Origin: Limnohabitans sp. 15K
GTDB lineage: Bacteria; Pseudomonadota; Gammaproteobacteria; Burkholderiales; Burkholderiaceae_C
Assembly: GCF_002778285.1 (NCBI RefSeq)
Contig: NZ_NESM01000003.1
Location: forward strand, 62,001 to 126,000
DNA length: 64,000 nt
Reading direction: 5' to 3'
Numbering within the stretch: the first letter of the stretch is position 1; every line of letters starts with the position of its first letter. The notes below the pieces were generated by a model. It was not told the origin of the DNA and searched no databases. It saw only the letters and a list, made by a program, of their open reading frames with translations. Below, one piece after another: positions 54,053 through 63,457 of the stretch. A program made the position numbers and the translations under genes.

Positions 54053-54071
54053 ACGAGCGGTTTTCGCTCGT
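54053..54071. repeat. Small central hairpin between the twin hairpins
   Basis: ACGAGCG and CGCTCGT pair perfectly around GTTTT. It lies between the two long hairpins in the same convergent intergenic region. Confidence 0.5.
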
Positions 54072-54126
54072 AGGTCTATAGGGCCGACGCGCTTTTGATG
54101 CTCGGTGGGTTTTAAAAATGCACAAC

Positions 54127-54204
54127 GGCCTCGAATGGGGTGGGGCCGGGTGACGATTTTCGGTACCCCGTCATGAGGAACCCGGCTCCACCCCATTCGA
54201 GGCC
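54127..54204 (-). terminator. Long hairpin H2 downstream of ybeY
   Basis: A 25-bp stem with a single mismatch (GGCCTCGAATGGGGTG... and its complement) encloses a 28-nt loop (54152-54179). Read in the ybeY direction the loop is base-for-base identical to that of H1, while the stem is a different sequence with compensating pairs. It sits 28 nt beyond the ybeY stop, so it is in the ybeY 3' region. Confidence 0.8.
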
Positions 54205-54232
54205 TCACCGTCCAAAACGCACCAACATAAAA

Positions 54233-54688
54233 CTAGAGGTAAGGGTTCTTCAACCCCAAGCCCGCCAAGATCGCAATCTCGTAGGTCTCCATCTCCTCAG
54301 CATCTGCCTCGCTGGTCTCATGGTCCCAGCCTTGCGCGTGCAAAGTCCCGTGCACCAACAAATGCGCGTAATGCGCGGCCAGCGTCTTGCCTTGTTCTTT
54401 GGCTTCGCGGGCCACCACGGGGGCGCACAGCACCAAGTCGGCCATCACCACGGGCTCTTGCTCGTAGTCGAAGGTCAGCACGTTGGTCGCGTAGTCCTTC
54501 TTGCGATAACCCAGGTTCAGCGCGCGGCCTTCTTCCTCGCCCACGATGCGCACCGTGATCTCGGCGTCATCGGCCAGCGCGTGGCGGATCGCACGCGTCA
54601 CCGCATGACGCGGCAGGGCAGCGCGGTGGCGGGCTGCGTTGGGGATGTCACCAAACTGCAGAGACAGTTGAAGTTGTTGGAGGGCCAT
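54233..54688 (-). CDS. ybeY: Endoribonuclease YbeY
   Basis: The product is 151 aa from the ATG at 54688. It has the metal-binding motif [17 protein letters not shown]. It matures 16S rRNA and takes part in 70S quality control. It is downstream of the phoH-like gene, the usual order. The codons before 54688 were not used. Confidence 0.95.
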   Translation of the reverse strand: MALQQLQLSLQFGDIPNAARHRAALPRHAVTRAIRHALADDAEITVRIVGEEEGRALNLGYRKKDYATNVLTFDYEQEPVVMADLVLCAPVVAREAKEQGKTLAAHYAHLLVHGTLHAQGWDHETSEADAEEMETYEIAILAGLGLKNPYL

Positions 54689-54767
54689 AAGCGTTCTCAA
54701 AAGGGGGCAAAGCGTGCAGGTGGATTCGCGTCAAAACGTCTGACAAAAGGCACGAGACCGACAGGGC

Positions 54768-55748
54768 TCAATCGTCGGTGGGCTGGGGCTTTCGGCGGGT
54801 CACGACACCAGCACGCATAGGTGCGCTGCCTTGCGCGTCGTAGGCGTCCACGATGCGGGCCACCAAGGGGTGCCGCACCACATCGGCGCTGGAAAATCGA
54901 GTGAAAGCAATGCCCTTGACGCGTTTTAAAACGCGCTCGGCATCGATCAGACCGCTCAATTGCCCTTTGGGCAAGTCGATCTGGCTCACGTCGCCCGTCA
55001 CCACCGCCTTGGCGCCAAAGCCAATGCGGGTCAAAAACATCTTCATTTGTTCGGTGCTGGTGTTTTGCGCTTCGTCCAGGATCACAAAGGCGTTGTTCAG
55101 CGTGCGACCGCGCATGAAAGCCAGTGGGGCCACCTCGATCGCATTGCGCTCAAAAGCTTTTTGAACCTTGTCGTGGCCCATCAGGTCGTAGAGTGCGTCG
55201 TAAAGCGGGCGCAAATACGGGTCCACCTTTTGGGACAAGTCGCCCGGCAAAAAGCCCAGGCGCTCGCCCGCTTCCACCGCCGGGCGTGTCAGCACGATGC
55301 GCTGCACACTGCTGCGTTCCAGTGCGTCCACGGCGCAGGCCACGGCCAGATAAGTCTTGCCCGTGCCGGCCGGGCCAATGCCAAAACTGATGTCGTGGCT
55401 GGCAATGCTTTCCAAATAGGCGGCTTGCACCGGGGTACGCGCCTTCAGGTCGGTGCGTCTGGTTTGCAAGGCTGGCAAGTCTGCCTCCTCGCCCCCACTG
55501 TCGCCCACCAGCATGAGTTGCACCATGTCGGGTGAAATCGGTCGGTCGGCGCGTTCGTAAATCGCTTGCAGAATTTCCATGGCCCGCATGGCCACCGCCT
55601 TTGGGCCGTCCACTTTGAACTGCTCATGGCGGTGCGCAATGCCCACTTGCAAGCCCGCCTCTATGGTGCGCAGGTGCGCGTCCATGGGGCCGCACAGGTG
55701 CGACAAGCGGGTGTTGTTGTGCGGGGTGAAGGTGTGTCTGACGATCAA
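54768..55748 (-). CDS. ybeZ: PhoH-family ATPase (YbeZ-like)
   Basis: The product is about 326 aa from a TTG at 55748 with AGGATT upstream. An ATG at 55805 would add a non-homologous leader. Walker A is [12 protein letters not shown], then [33 protein letters not shown], and FVILDEAQN. It is a YbeY partner NTPase in ribosome maturation. The frame ends PTDD. Confidence 0.92.
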   Translation of the reverse strand: MIVRHTFTPHNNTRLSHLCGPMDAHLRTIEAGLQVGIAHRHEQFKVDGPKAVAMRAMEILQAIYERADRPISPDMVQLMLVGDSGGEEADLPALQTRRTDLKARTPVQAAYLESIASHDISFGIGPAGTGKTYLAVACAVDALERSSVQRIVLTRPAVEAGERLGFLPGDLSQKVDPYLRPLYDALYDLMGHDKVQKAFERNAIEVAPLAFMRGRTLNNAFVILDEAQNTSTEQMKMFLTRIGFGAKAVVTGDVSQIDLPKGQLSGLIDAERVLKRVKGIAFTRFSSADVVRHPLVARIVDAYDAQGSAPMRAGVVTRRKPQPTDD

Positions 55749-55841
55749 GTTGATAATCCTAGCTGTGCGCGATTTCTGGCCAGGATGGCCCGGGCGAATG
55801 CGCATTTTCTCCCATCACAGGCATTTAAGGCGTCACCCTCC

Positions 55842-56417
55842 ATGATTGGCAAACTCACCGGTATCCTGAGCGACAAAAACCCACCCGAGGTGATCGTGGA
55901 CTGCCATGGCGTGGGCTACGAAGTCAATGTGCCCATGAGCACGTTCTACAACTTGCCTGCCTCGGGCGAAAAAGTCAGTCTGGTCACGCACTTTGTGGTG
56001 CGTGAAGACGCGCAAATCCTCTACGGCTTTGCCACGCTGGCCGAACGCGAAGCTTTTCGCCAGCTCATCAAAATCTCTGGCGTTGGCCCCCGCACAGCTC
56101 TGAGTGTGTTGTCCGGCATGAGTGTGGACGATTTGGCGCAGGCCATCACCACCCAAGAAGTGGGGCGTTTGGTGAAAGTGCCCGGCATCGGCAAAAAAAC
56201 CGCCGAGCGTTTGTTGCTGGAGCTCAAGGGCAAGCTGGGAGGCGACTTGGGTGGCTTGTTTGCCGTCAACACTCCCGACACACAAAGCGACATCCAGCAA
56301 GCACTCATTGCCTTGGGTTACAACGACAAAGAGGCCGCAGCTGCCCTCAAGAGCTTGCCCGCCGATGTGGGCGTGAGCGACGGCATCAAGTTGGCGCTCA
56401 AAGCCCTGAACAAATGA
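55842..56417 (+). CDS. ruvA: Holliday junction helicase subunit RuvA
   Basis: The product is 191 aa from the ATG at 55842. It has MIGKLTGIL, the helix-hairpin-helix motifs [14 protein letters not shown] and [20 protein letters not shown], and domain III at the end ([17 protein letters not shown]). It binds Holliday junctions and loads RuvB. ruvB follows by 14 nt. Confidence 0.97.
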   Translation: MIGKLTGILSDKNPPEVIVDCHGVGYEVNVPMSTFYNLPASGEKVSLVTHFVVREDAQILYGFATLAEREAFRQLIKISGVGPRTALSVLSGMSVDDLAQAITTQEVGRLVKVPGIGKKTAERLLLELKGKLGGDLGGLFAVNTPDTQSDIQQALIALGYNDKEAAAALKSLPADVGVSDGIKLALKALNK

Positions 56418-56431
56418 AGACGAATTGAGCC

Positions 56432-57484
56432 ATGAGCATCCGTACCGACGACTTTGCCCCGCAGCCCGAACCTCGGGTCATTTCTGCAGCCCCCGTGTCG
56501 CACCAAGAAGAGGCCATTGAACGGGCCTTGCGGCCCAAGCTGCTCGACGAATACGTTGGCCAGGTCAAAGTGCGCGAGCAGCTGGAAATTTTCATCAGCG
56601 CCGCCAAGATGCGCGAAGAACCGCTGGACCATGTACTGCTGTTTGGCCCGCCCGGTTTGGGCAAGACCACACTCAGCCACATCATCGCCGCCGAGTTGGG
56701 CGTGAACCTGCGCCAGACCAGTGGCCCGGTGCTCGAAAAGCCCAAAGACTTGGCCGCGCTCTTGACCAACTTGGAGCGCAACGATGTGCTCTTCATCGAC
56801 GAGATCCACCGCCTCTCGCCCGTGGTCGAGGAAATCTTGTACCCCGCGCTGGAGGACTACCAGATCGACATCATGATCGGCGAGGGTCCTGCAGCGCGCT
56901 CCATCAAGCTCGACTTGCAGCCCTTCACCCTGGTGGGTGCGACCACGCGGGCGGGCATGCTCACCAACCCGCTGCGCGACCGCTTTGGCATCGTGTCGCG
57001 GCTGGAGTTCTACACCCCTGAAGAGCTGACCCGCATCGTGACCCGCAGCGCTGGCTTGCTCAAAGCGCCGATTGACCCCGAGGGTTCGTTCGAAATCGCC
57101 CGCCGCTCCCGCGGCACGCCGCGCATTGCCAACCGCCTGCTGCGCCGTGTGCGCGACTATGCCGATGTCAAAGGTGACGGTACCATTCACAAGGGCATTG
57201 CCCAAAAAGCCTTGGTCATGTTGGATGTCGATCCTGAAGGCTTTGACCTGATGGACCGCAAACTGCTCGAAGCGGTGATCCACCGCTTTGACGGCGGCCC
57301 GGTTGGGCTGGACAACATCGCCGCCAGCATCGGCGAGGAGCGTGACACGATCGAAGATGTGATCGAGCCGTATTTGATTCAGCAAGGTTATTTGCAGCGC
57401 ACCCCCCGCGGACGCATGGCCACGCTGGCGGCTTTCAGGCATTTGGGCGTCACACCGCCCAAATCGTTTGGTGACAGGATTTAA
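56432..57484 (+). CDS. ruvB: Holliday junction helicase subunit RuvB
   Basis: This 350-aa AAA+ motor has [13 protein letters not shown] (Walker A), FIDEIHRL (Walker B), the ATTRAG sensor and a winged-helix C-terminus ([17 protein letters not shown]). It drives branch migration with RuvA. Confidence 0.98.
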   Translation: MSIRTDDFAPQPEPRVISAAPVSHQEEAIERALRPKLLDEYVGQVKVREQLEIFISAAKMREEPLDHVLLFGPPGLGKTTLSHIIAAELGVNLRQTSGPVLEKPKDLAALLTNLERNDVLFIDEIHRLSPVVEEILYPALEDYQIDIMIGEGPAARSIKLDLQPFTLVGATTRAGMLTNPLRDRFGIVSRLEFYTPEELTRIVTRSAGLLKAPIDPEGSFEIARRSRGTPRIANRLLRRVRDYADVKGDGTIHKGIAQKALVMLDVDPEGFDLMDRKLLEAVIHRFDGGPVGLDNIAASIGEERDTIEDVIEPYLIQQGYLQRTPRGRMATLAAFRHLGVTPPKSFGDRI

Positions 57485-57486
57485 AA

Positions 57487-57591
57487 CCTGAAGCCGCTGG
57501 GTCTTTTGTGGGAGCGAGCCCCGCTCGCGAATGTCTGCCCAGCTTGAGCCACCATTCGGCCGCAGGGACGGCCTCCCACAAAGGCTTCAGG
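57487..57591. repeat. REP-like repeat after ruvB
   Basis: CCTGAAGCC and GGCTTCAGG frame GTGGGAGCGAGCCCCGCTCGCGAAT and ACGGCCTCCCACAAAGG-type units. The palindromic unit is of the same family as the repeats at 33161, 38523, 40364 and 61465. Confidence 0.68.
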
Positions 57592-58231
57592 TCGACGTTT
57601 CGTCTTGGCCCAGCGCATCCAGATGCGAGGTATCGCCCCAGCCCACCAAGGACAGACCTTGTGGGGTCCACAGCAGCCGGTTGACAGCCGTGTTGGTTAG
57701 CTCCCAAGTGCGGGGCGCTTGCAGGTCAAGGCGGGTGGCGGCGCGGTACAGGATGTCGAGCACGCCGCCGTGCGCCACCATCACGATTTGTTGTCCGGGA
57801 TGGCGGGTGGCCACTTCGTTCACGGTGTTCACAATGCGCTCATGCAATGTCAGCAGCGATTCACCGCCCTCTGGGGGCTCCCAGTCGGGCGTGCGTTTGC
57901 GCCAGTGCCAAGCGTGCTAGGGCAGCTCGACTTCGACCTCGGCAAATGTTCGGCCCTGGAACGCACCAAAGTGCCGCTCGCGCAAACCCACATGCGTGTT
58001 CACGCTCAGGCCCACGGCCTGAGCGATCGCTTGGGCCGTGGTGTGGGCCCGCGACAAGTCGCTGGCGTAAATCGCATCAATGGCATCGCGCTGCGCCAAG
58101 GCTTGGGCCAAATGCTGCGCTTGGCGCTGGCCCACGTCGTTGAGCGGAATGTCCAAATGGCCTTGCAGCCGGGTGTCAACGTTCCAGGCGGTTTCTCCGT
58201 GGCGAATCGCCAGAATGCGGGTCGGTTCCAT
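57587..58231 (-). pseudogene. Histidine phosphatase gene with an in-frame amber codon
   Basis: Reading from the ATG at 58231 the frame has EPTRILAIRHGETAWN (catalytic His), AIYASDLSRAHTTAQA and HFGAFQGRTFAEVE. It meets TAG at 57917-57919 and then continues in the same frame with HAWHWRKRTPDWEPPEGGES and the second-half motif IVMVAHGGVLDILYRAA. The stop is therefore a single-codon nonsense change (possibly CAG to TAG), not a frameshift. Either the gene is inactivated, or there is a sequencing error. Broad-specificity phosphatases (GpmB-like) have this layout. It overlaps the REP repeat end. Confidence 0.82.
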
Positions 58232-58245
58232 GAAGGCCTTGGGGT

Positions 58246-58887
58246 TCAGCGCGGCTGCTCGATGTTGACCCGGCGCAGCCCTGCAGGCGGATTGGGAAAG
58301 TTGGCCAGTGCAGCTTGGAACAAGGTGGCAAAAATCGGCACACTGTCGCTCCATGGGCCTGAGTGGCTGGCGCGGGTTTCGTAAACCACTTGGCCCGACT
58401 TCAAGTCGCGCATCAACACGCTGACCTCGCGTTGGTAGTGGGTCGGTGGTGGAAAGCGCATGCCCATGCCCACCCCAGCATGCGAGCCAAAACCCACGCC
58501 AAAACCGGTGCCGATGGTGATGCGCCCAAAGGGCGACGCGCCAGGCCCCATGGGGCGGCCCCAAGGGTCAGACAAGTACTGTGTACCGCTGAAGCCCACC
58601 AGCACGCTCAAGCTGGCTCCCGCATCGTCACGTACCAAACCCACGGCCGTCATGGCTGCTTGCGCTTGTTGTTCGGCCAGCCCCGCTTCGGGGTTGTTGG
58701 CTTGGGAAGGCAGGCGCTCGAAGCGGTATTTGGCCCCTTGCAGGTTCATGCCCGCTGGTGCTGCGTTCACCGAGACCACGTCGCTATCGATCAGGCGCAT
58801 GGAGGCGCAGCCCGTCAACAGACTCAAGGCCAGCGCAGCCATGGCCATCGAAAACCACCGCGTGAGCTGTCGAGTTTCTGTGCGCAT
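58246..58887 (-). CDS. DUF4136-type lipoprotein
   Basis: The product is 213 aa from the ATG at 58887 with AGGAGG upstream. The signal ends in a lipobox (LLTGC). The mature protein shows LIDSDVVSVNA near the start, a Gly/Phe/Gly-rich middle (GRITIGTGFGVGFGSHAGVGMGM) and YETRASHSGPW near the end. The overall pattern resembles DUF4136 family outer-envelope lipoproteins. The role is unknown. Confidence 0.75.
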   Translation of the reverse strand: MRTETRQLTRWFSMAMAALALSLLTGCASMRLIDSDVVSVNAAPAGMNLQGAKYRFERLPSQANNPEAGLAEQQAQAAMTAVGLVRDDAGASLSVLVGFSGTQYLSDPWGRPMGPGASPFGRITIGTGFGVGFGSHAGVGMGMRFPPPTHYQREVSVLMRDLKSGQVVYETRASHSGPWSDSVPIFATLFQAALANFPNPPAGLRRVNIEQPR

Positions 58888-58906
58888 GACCTGTCCTCCT
58901 GAAGGT

Positions 58907-59845
58907 TTACATGGAGATGACCTGAATGCCCGGCAAAGAGGGTTCCTTGAACTCTTCTTCGTCAAAAGCCTTGTCGCCGTCTTCGGATTCAACACCCGTG
59001 ATCTTCAAATCTTTGAAGCCGTGCAGCTTGGCGTCCATCAGGTGCGATGGCACGACATTTTGCAGGGCGGCAAACATGTTTTCAATCCGGCCAGGGTGTT
59101 TCTTTTGCCACTCGCGCAGCATGTTGCCCACCTGCAGCCGTTGCAGGTTTTCTTGACTCCCACACAGGGTGCAGGGGATGATGGGGAACTGTCGGTGCTC
59201 TGCCCAACGGATCAGGTCGGTCTCGGCCACATAAGCCAGCGGGCGGATCACCATGAATTCGCCGTTGTCGCTGACCAGCTTCGGGGGCATGCCCTTGAGT
59301 TTGCCGCCAAAGAACATGTTCAAGAAGAAGGTCTGCAGCATATCGTCGCGGTGGTGGCCGAGCGCCAGTTTGTTGCATTTGAGCTCTCGTGCCACGCGGT
59401 ACAAAATGCCACGGCGCAGGCGCGAGCACAGGCTGCACATGGTCTTGCCTTCGGGGATCTTGTCTTTCACGATCGAATACGTGTCTTGCGTTTCGATATG
59501 GAATTCCACCCCCAGCTCTTTGAGGTACGCGGGCAGGATGTGGTCCGGAAATCCCGGCTGCTTTTGGTCCAGATTGACCGCCACCAGCTCAAAATCGACC
59601 GGGGCGCGGGCTTTCATCTTGAGCAAGATGTCGAGCATGCCGTAGCTGTCTTTGCCGCCCGACATGCAAACCATGATGCGGTCGCCCGCTTCGATCAGGT
59701 TGAAGTCACTGATGGCCTGGCCCATCTGGCGGCACAGGCGTTTTTCGAGCTTGTGGGTTTCGCGTTCGATCTTGATGGCTTTGGCGGCCTCTGATTCGGC
59801 TTGTGCCTGTACCCAGGCGTTGTCTGCTGCTGTGTCTGTGTTCAT
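58907..59845 (-). CDS. ttcA: tRNA 2-thiocytidine(32) synthetase TtcA
   Basis: The product is 312 aa from the ATG at 59845. PP-loop motif [14 protein letters not shown] and the two cluster CxxC motifs [15 protein letters not shown] and [13 protein letters not shown] are present. It thiolates C32 of some tRNAs with an Fe-S cluster. It follows the two FolB-like genes. Confidence 0.96.
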   Translation of the reverse strand: MNTDTAADNAWVQAQAESEAAKAIKIERETHKLEKRLCRQMGQAISDFNLIEAGDRIMVCMSGGKDSYGMLDILLKMKARAPVDFELVAVNLDQKQPGFPDHILPAYLKELGVEFHIETQDTYSIVKDKIPEGKTMCSLCSRLRRGILYRVARELKCNKLALGHHRDDMLQTFFLNMFFGGKLKGMPPKLVSDNGEFMVIRPLAYVAETDLIRWAEHRQFPIIPCTLCGSQENLQRLQVGNMLREWQKKHPGRIENMFAALQNVVPSHLMDAKLHGFKDLKITGVESEDGDKAFDEEEFKEPSLPGIQVISM

Positions 59846-59850
59846 GAGGT

Positions 59851-60222
59851 TCACCACTGTCCAGTTTCCATGCGAATGGCCACTTCGCAGTCTTCAAAAA
59901 TTTCAAGTTTGGCAATCTTGACGCGCACACCCAAAACGCCGGGGAGTTGCATCAGACGGTTCGAGAGTTTGCCGATCAGCGTTTCCAGCAGGTTGATGTG
60001 CTCGGCGGTGCATTCATCGATGATGATCTTGCGCACCTTGCGGTAATCCAGCACCGAGTGGATGTCATCGTCGCTGGGCAGCAGGGGTTGCGTGCCCAGG
60101 TTCAGCTCGGCGTCCACCTGAATCGGTTGTGGGTCAGTTTTTTCGTGTTCGAGGATGCCCAGGTTCGCGTCAAAGCGCAAACCGGTCAGCTCCAGTGTTT
60201 GATGTCCAGCTGGGGTTTTCAT
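59851..60222 (-). CDS. folB: Dihydroneopterin aldolase-like protein (first FolB-like)
   Basis: This 123-aa protein has the tunnelling-fold pattern: [31 protein letters not shown], then [18 protein letters not shown] and [13 protein letters not shown]. FolB converts dihydroneopterin to hydroxymethyldihydropterin in folate synthesis. It overlaps a second FolB-like gene at 60219 by 4 nt. Two related copies in a row may mean FolB and FolX, or one subfunctionalised partner. Confidence 0.82.
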   Translation of the reverse strand: MKTPAGHQTLELTGLRFDANLGILEHEKTDPQPIQVDAELNLGTQPLLPSDDDIHSVLDYRKVRKIIIDECTAEHINLLETLIGKLSNRLMQLPGVLGVRVKIAKLEIFEDCEVAIRMETGQW

Positions 60223-60614
60223 GATGCAGTTTTGGTCTGGAAAATTTCAACCCCGACGGCGTCGCAGTCCGGGTACACATCGGGTTTGCAGCTGGACAAG
60301 CGCACCGCCTGCACCTGTGGGTGGTCGATCAGCTCGCGCATCAGGTCGTCGCACAAAGTCTCTTGCAGCACGATGTGACCCTGGGCCACACGCTTGGCGA
60401 TCACCTCGCGGATGAAGTCGTAATCCACCACTTCGGCCAGATCGTCTTGCGTGGGGGTGGACGCACTGTAGGGCACAAACAGCTCGACATTGAAGACGAT
60501 GCGCTGGGGGCCGAGCTTTTCAAAGTCGTGCGCACCAATGCGCACGTCCACCGTGTGGTTGCGCAGAAACAGGCGGCGGCAGTTCAGCGCCAAATCGTTC
60601 ATCAGGTCGCTCAT
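60219..60614 (-). CDS. Second FolB/FolX-like tunnelling-fold protein
   Basis: This 131-aa protein has the same fold as its neighbour: RNHTVDVRIGAHDFEKLGPQRIVFNVELF, DDLAEVVDYDFIREVIAKRV and LQETLCDDLMRELI. It is flanked by the first FolB-like gene and a FolM-like SDR (4-nt overlaps on both sides), so all three are likely translated together. The set points to pterin or folate metabolism. Which copy is the catalytic aldolase cannot be read here. Confidence 0.8.
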   Translation of the reverse strand: MSDLMNDLALNCRRLFLRNHTVDVRIGAHDFEKLGPQRIVFNVELFVPYSASTPTQDDLAEVVDYDFIREVIAKRVAQGHIVLQETLCDDLMRELIDHPQVQAVRLSSCKPDVYPDCDAVGVEIFQTKTAS

Positions 60615-61384
60615 GCGGCGCCTTTCGGTTCACCCAAAAACATCACATCCCGCGCCAAAGGCACCAGGTGCTGGCCGTTGTCCACACACACCGTGGTGCC
60701 AGTGATGCAGGGGTTTTGCGCCAGAAAAACGCAAGTCGCCGCCACCTGCGTCGGGTCAATCGGCTCGCGCAGCAGGTTCACACGGCTGTTGCGGTCAAAG
60801 TTCTCTTGGGTTTGCGGGCCGCTCAAAAACATCAGGCCCGGAGCCACGCCGCACACGCGCAAGGGGGCCAAGGCTTGGGCCTGCAAGGCCACGGCACGTT
60901 CCAGTGCCAGTTTGGACACGGTGTACGAAAAATAGTCGGGGTTCAGATTGAACACCTTCTGGTCCAGGATGTGGATCACGCTGCGTTGGCCGGACTTGGC
61001 GTCGGGTGCGGATTGCTGCGCCATCAATGAGGCCAGCAGCATGGGCGCGATCAAGTTCACTTCGAGTTGCAGGCGCGCGCCTGGCAAGTCCATGTCGCTG
61101 CCCTCGTCCGGTTCGAACAGCGAGGCGTTGTTCACAACGCAGTCGAGCGGCCCGGTGGTTTGTGTGATGTGGGCCATCATGCGTTCGACTTCTGCGCTTT
61201 GTGCGAGGTCGGCTTGCACCAGTCGCACCGTGGCGCCTGTGGCTTGTAGCGATGCCTGAAGCGCCAAAGCGGCATCAGCTGAGCGCTGGTAGTGGCACCA
61301 CACTTGCCAGCCCGCTTGCGCGAAGGCACGGCAAAGGGTCGCGCCCAAACGCAATGCGCCGCCAGTGATCAGAACGTGTTTCAA
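60611..61384 (-). CDS. Short-chain dehydrogenase (FolM/pteridine-reductase-like)
   Basis: The product is about 257 aa from a TTG at 61384. No ATG fits better, and the open frame continues to 61582. It has the SDR Rossmann motif VLITGGALRLGA, the catalytic YxxxK in YFSYTVSKLALE and a later CGVAPGLMFLSGPQ. It is upstream of two FolB-like genes, which supports a dihydromonapterin/pteridine reductase (FolM). The start is the weakest part of this call. Confidence 0.78.
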   Translation of the reverse strand: MKHVLITGGALRLGATLCRAFAQAGWQVWCHYQRSADAALALQASLQATGATVRLVQADLAQSAEVERMMAHITQTTGPLDCVVNNASLFEPDEGSDMDLPGARLQLEVNLIAPMLLASLMAQQSAPDAKSGQRSVIHILDQKVFNLNPDYFSYTVSKLALERAVALQAQALAPLRVCGVAPGLMFLSGPQTQENFDRNSRVNLLREPIDPTQVAATCVFLAQNPCITGTTVCVDNGQHLVPLARDVMFLGEPKGAA

Positions 61385-61464
61385 GTGGATGCCGCAGGAA
61401 AGATGGAAAGGGGCAATTATCGGCGATGGCCCTGACGACGGCATGTGCAGGGGAATAGCGCGTC

Positions 61465-61539
61465 TGTAGGAGCGGCGCCCCCGCCGCGATGGCTTCCAGC
61501 AAATCGCAAACCATCGCCCCGAGGGCGGGGCTCCCACAC
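61465..61539. repeat. REP-like repeat pair upstream of the MidA-like gene
   Basis: TGTAGGAGCGGCGCCCCCGCCGCGATGG and CCATCGCCCCGAGGGCGGGGCTCCCACA-type units face each other with an 18-nt spacer. It lies between the divergent SDR and methyltransferase genes, 24 nt before the GTG start at 61564. Confidence 0.7.
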
Positions 61540-61563
61540 GGTCAGACAAAGGATAATCGCGGC

Positions 61564-62664
61564 GTGACCGACGCTTCCCCAAATTCCTCTGAGCTGACCC
61601 AACGCATCCACCAAGCCATCGCCCAAGCGGGTGGCTGGCTGGGTTTTGACCGCTTCATGGCCATGGCGCTTTACGAGCCGGGCTTGGGTTATTACACCAA
61701 CGCCCTGCAAAAGTTTGGGGCCATGCCTTCATCCGGCAGCGATTTTGTGACCGCGCCGGGCATGTCGCCCTTGTTTGGCCAGACCCTGGCGGTGCAGGTG
61801 AAAGAGGCACTGGCGGCCACAGGCTCGGATGAAGTCTGGGAGTTTGGCGCGGGCACCGGGGCTTTGGCCTTGCAACTCTTGGACAGCCTGGGTGATGCGG
61901 TGCGCCGTTACACCATCATCGATTTGTCGGGCACATTGCGCGACCGTCAGGCCGATACCCTGCTGAAATACGCCGAAAAAGTGCGCTGGTTGGACGCTTG
62001 GCCCGATGCGATCGAGGGCGTGGTGGTGGGCAACGAGGTGCTCGACGCCATGCCGGTGCAGCTCTTGCAGCGCACGCAAGGCGTTTGGCACGAGCGTGGC
62101 GTTGTCAGCGCGGGTGAACAATTCGCTTGGCAAGACCGCTTGACCGATCTGCGTCCGCCTGTGGACATCGAAGGCGAGCACGACTATTTGACCGAAATCC
62201 ACCTCCAAGCCGAAGCTTTCATTGCCAGTTTGGCCGAGCGCTTGCTGGCTGGGCGGGGTGGGGCGGCGTTCTTTCTGGATTACGGCTTTCCCGAGGGCGA
62301 ATACTTTCACCCCCAGCGCCACATGGGCACCGTCATGTGCCACCAATTGCATCAGGCCGACCCAGACCCTTTGGTGGCGGTGGGTCAAAAAGACATCACG
62401 GCGCATGTCAACTTCACCGGGGTGGCGCTGGCCGCACAAAACGCGGGCCTCCATGTGATGGGTTATGCCAGCCAAGCCTGGTTTTTGTTGAACCTGGGGT
62501 TGGCCGAACGCATGGCCGCCGCCAGTTTGGCCGAGCGCAGCCTGGCCCAGCGTCTCATCAACGAACACGAAATGGGCGAGTTGTTCAAAGTGGTCGGGTT
62601 GGCCACATCGTCCGATTGGGCTGCCCAAGGCTTTGCCCGGGGCGACCGGTCGCACCGCCTGTAA
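61564..62664 (+). CDS. SAM-dependent methyltransferase (MidA/NDUFAF7-like)
   Basis: The product is about 366 aa from a GTG at 61564. The frame extends upstream through the REP repeat without support. It has GGWLGFDRFMAMALYEPGLGYYTNALQKFG, the SAM-binding EFGAGTGALALQLL and GNEVLDAMPVQLL. The family methylates an arginine of complex I in mitochondria; the bacterial role is less clear. Confidence 0.87.
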   Translation: MTDASPNSSELTQRIHQAIAQAGGWLGFDRFMAMALYEPGLGYYTNALQKFGAMPSSGSDFVTAPGMSPLFGQTLAVQVKEALAATGSDEVWEFGAGTGALALQLLDSLGDAVRRYTIIDLSGTLRDRQADTLLKYAEKVRWLDAWPDAIEGVVVGNEVLDAMPVQLLQRTQGVWHERGVVSAGEQFAWQDRLTDLRPPVDIEGEHDYLTEIHLQAEAFIASLAERLLAGRGGAAFFLDYGFPEGEYFHPQRHMGTVMCHQLHQADPDPLVAVGQKDITAHVNFTGVALAAQNAGLHVMGYASQAWFLLNLGLAERMAAASLAERSLAQRLINEHEMGELFKVVGLATSSDWAAQGFARGDRSHRL

Positions 62665-62682
62665 ACGGCATCCAGGCAAGCT

Positions 62683-62877
62683 ATGTTGCGTTGGCTCATC
62701 GTGGTGTTTCTGGCGCTGATCATTTTCAGTGGCCTGCAAAAGTGGTTGCAAAAATTTGGCTTTGGCCGTTTGCCCGGTGACTTTCGCTTCCGCTTGTTCG
62801 GGCGCGAGTTCTTCCTGCCCATCACCAGCACCTTGCTGCTGAGCATGGTGGCCGCAGCGATTGCACGTTGGGTATGA
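62683..62877 (+). CDS. DUF2905 small membrane protein
   Basis: This 64-aa protein has two membrane helices (LRWLIVVFLALIIFSGL and FLPITSTLLLSMVAAAIA) around the DUF2905 core FGFGRLPGDFRF. It follows the MidA-like gene by 18 nt. The function is unknown. Confidence 0.87.
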   Translation: MLRWLIVVFLALIIFSGLQKWLQKFGFGRLPGDFRFRLFGREFFLPITSTLLLSMVAAAIARWV

Positions 62878-63227
62878 GGAACGTGTTACAGTGCGTCACG
62901 CCATTGGCGACTTATGCCCATCTAGCTCCTTGCGAGCCGATAGCGCATCCCGGCAGAGGGATGCCAGTCTTGTCCTCCACTGTGCACATCGCCCGCCATG
63001 CTTTTCCAAGCTGGGCTCAGACGATTTTTTTGCTTCCTTTTTGACGCACCTCTGCACGGTGCTGTTGTTGGGCAGGCCTTGCGGTCTGCGTATGGGGGCG
63101 CTTTTTTGGCAGCAGGACATGCCAAGACCCGTGCCGCCGCACGACCCCTAAGAGGGCCAAATCAGCGGTGCGACCCCCTTCGTTAAAATAGATGACTACT
63201 TCATATTGTTCACACCAACCCATCTCC
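62878..63227. other. 350-bp gap with possible structured RNA
   Basis: No convincing coding frame is found here. A clear hairpin GCATCCC-GGCAGA-GGGATGC (62945-62964) and several T-rich stretches are present. The stretch is unusually long for this gene-dense half. I cannot assign it to a known RNA by eye. Confidence 0.45.
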
Positions 63228-63443
63228 ATGGGAAAATTCCGAATTCAACCGTGCTCGAGGGCTTTGCCCAATGGCGCATTTGGCGCGCAAGTGTCCGTGG
63301 CCAGTGGCCGTGGCAGCGCCAGCACCGACCGCGTGATGCGGTTTGTGCCCGAATTTGCAACGCCTGACGCCGCCAGCCAATACGCCCTCGATGAAGGCAT
63401 GTTGTGGGTAGAGCGCCAGACTTCCAAACCGATTCTGCTTTGA
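63228..63443 (+). CDS. Small hypothetical protein
   Basis: The product is about 71 aa from the ATG at 63228; a longer frame starts at 63192. It begins GKFRIQPCSRALPNGAFGAQV, and its middle resembles DRVMRFVPEFATPDAASQYALDEGMLWV. I recall similar small proteins beside infA in Comamonadaceae, but I do not know a function. It precedes infA by 14 nt. Confidence 0.6.
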   Translation: MGKFRIQPCSRALPNGAFGAQVSVASGRGSASTDRVMRFVPEFATPDAASQYALDEGMLWVERQTSKPILL

Positions 63444-63457
63444 GAAAGACGTTTTAA

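Larger units (their letters stand above)
53900..54232. other. Intergenic stretch between convergent dbpA and ybeY with twin hairpins
   Basis: There is no gene in these 333 bases. They hold two long hairpins (53944-54019 and 54127-54204) and a smaller one (ACGAGCG/CGCTCGT, 54053-54071) in the middle. The two long hairpins belong to opposite genes and show the same loop sequence when read in the direction of their gene. Confidence 0.85.

Noticed and set aside
53964..54183. Invertible DNA switch between the two identical loop cores
   Set aside because: Recombination between the cores would break both stems, yet both stems are intact, and the 150-bp middle holds no promoter or gene to switch. 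Not excluded, but unsupported.
53944..54204. Twin hairpins as integron attC sites or a CRISPR array
   Set aside because: There is no GTTRRRY core site, integrase or cassette gene, and only two copies without spacers.
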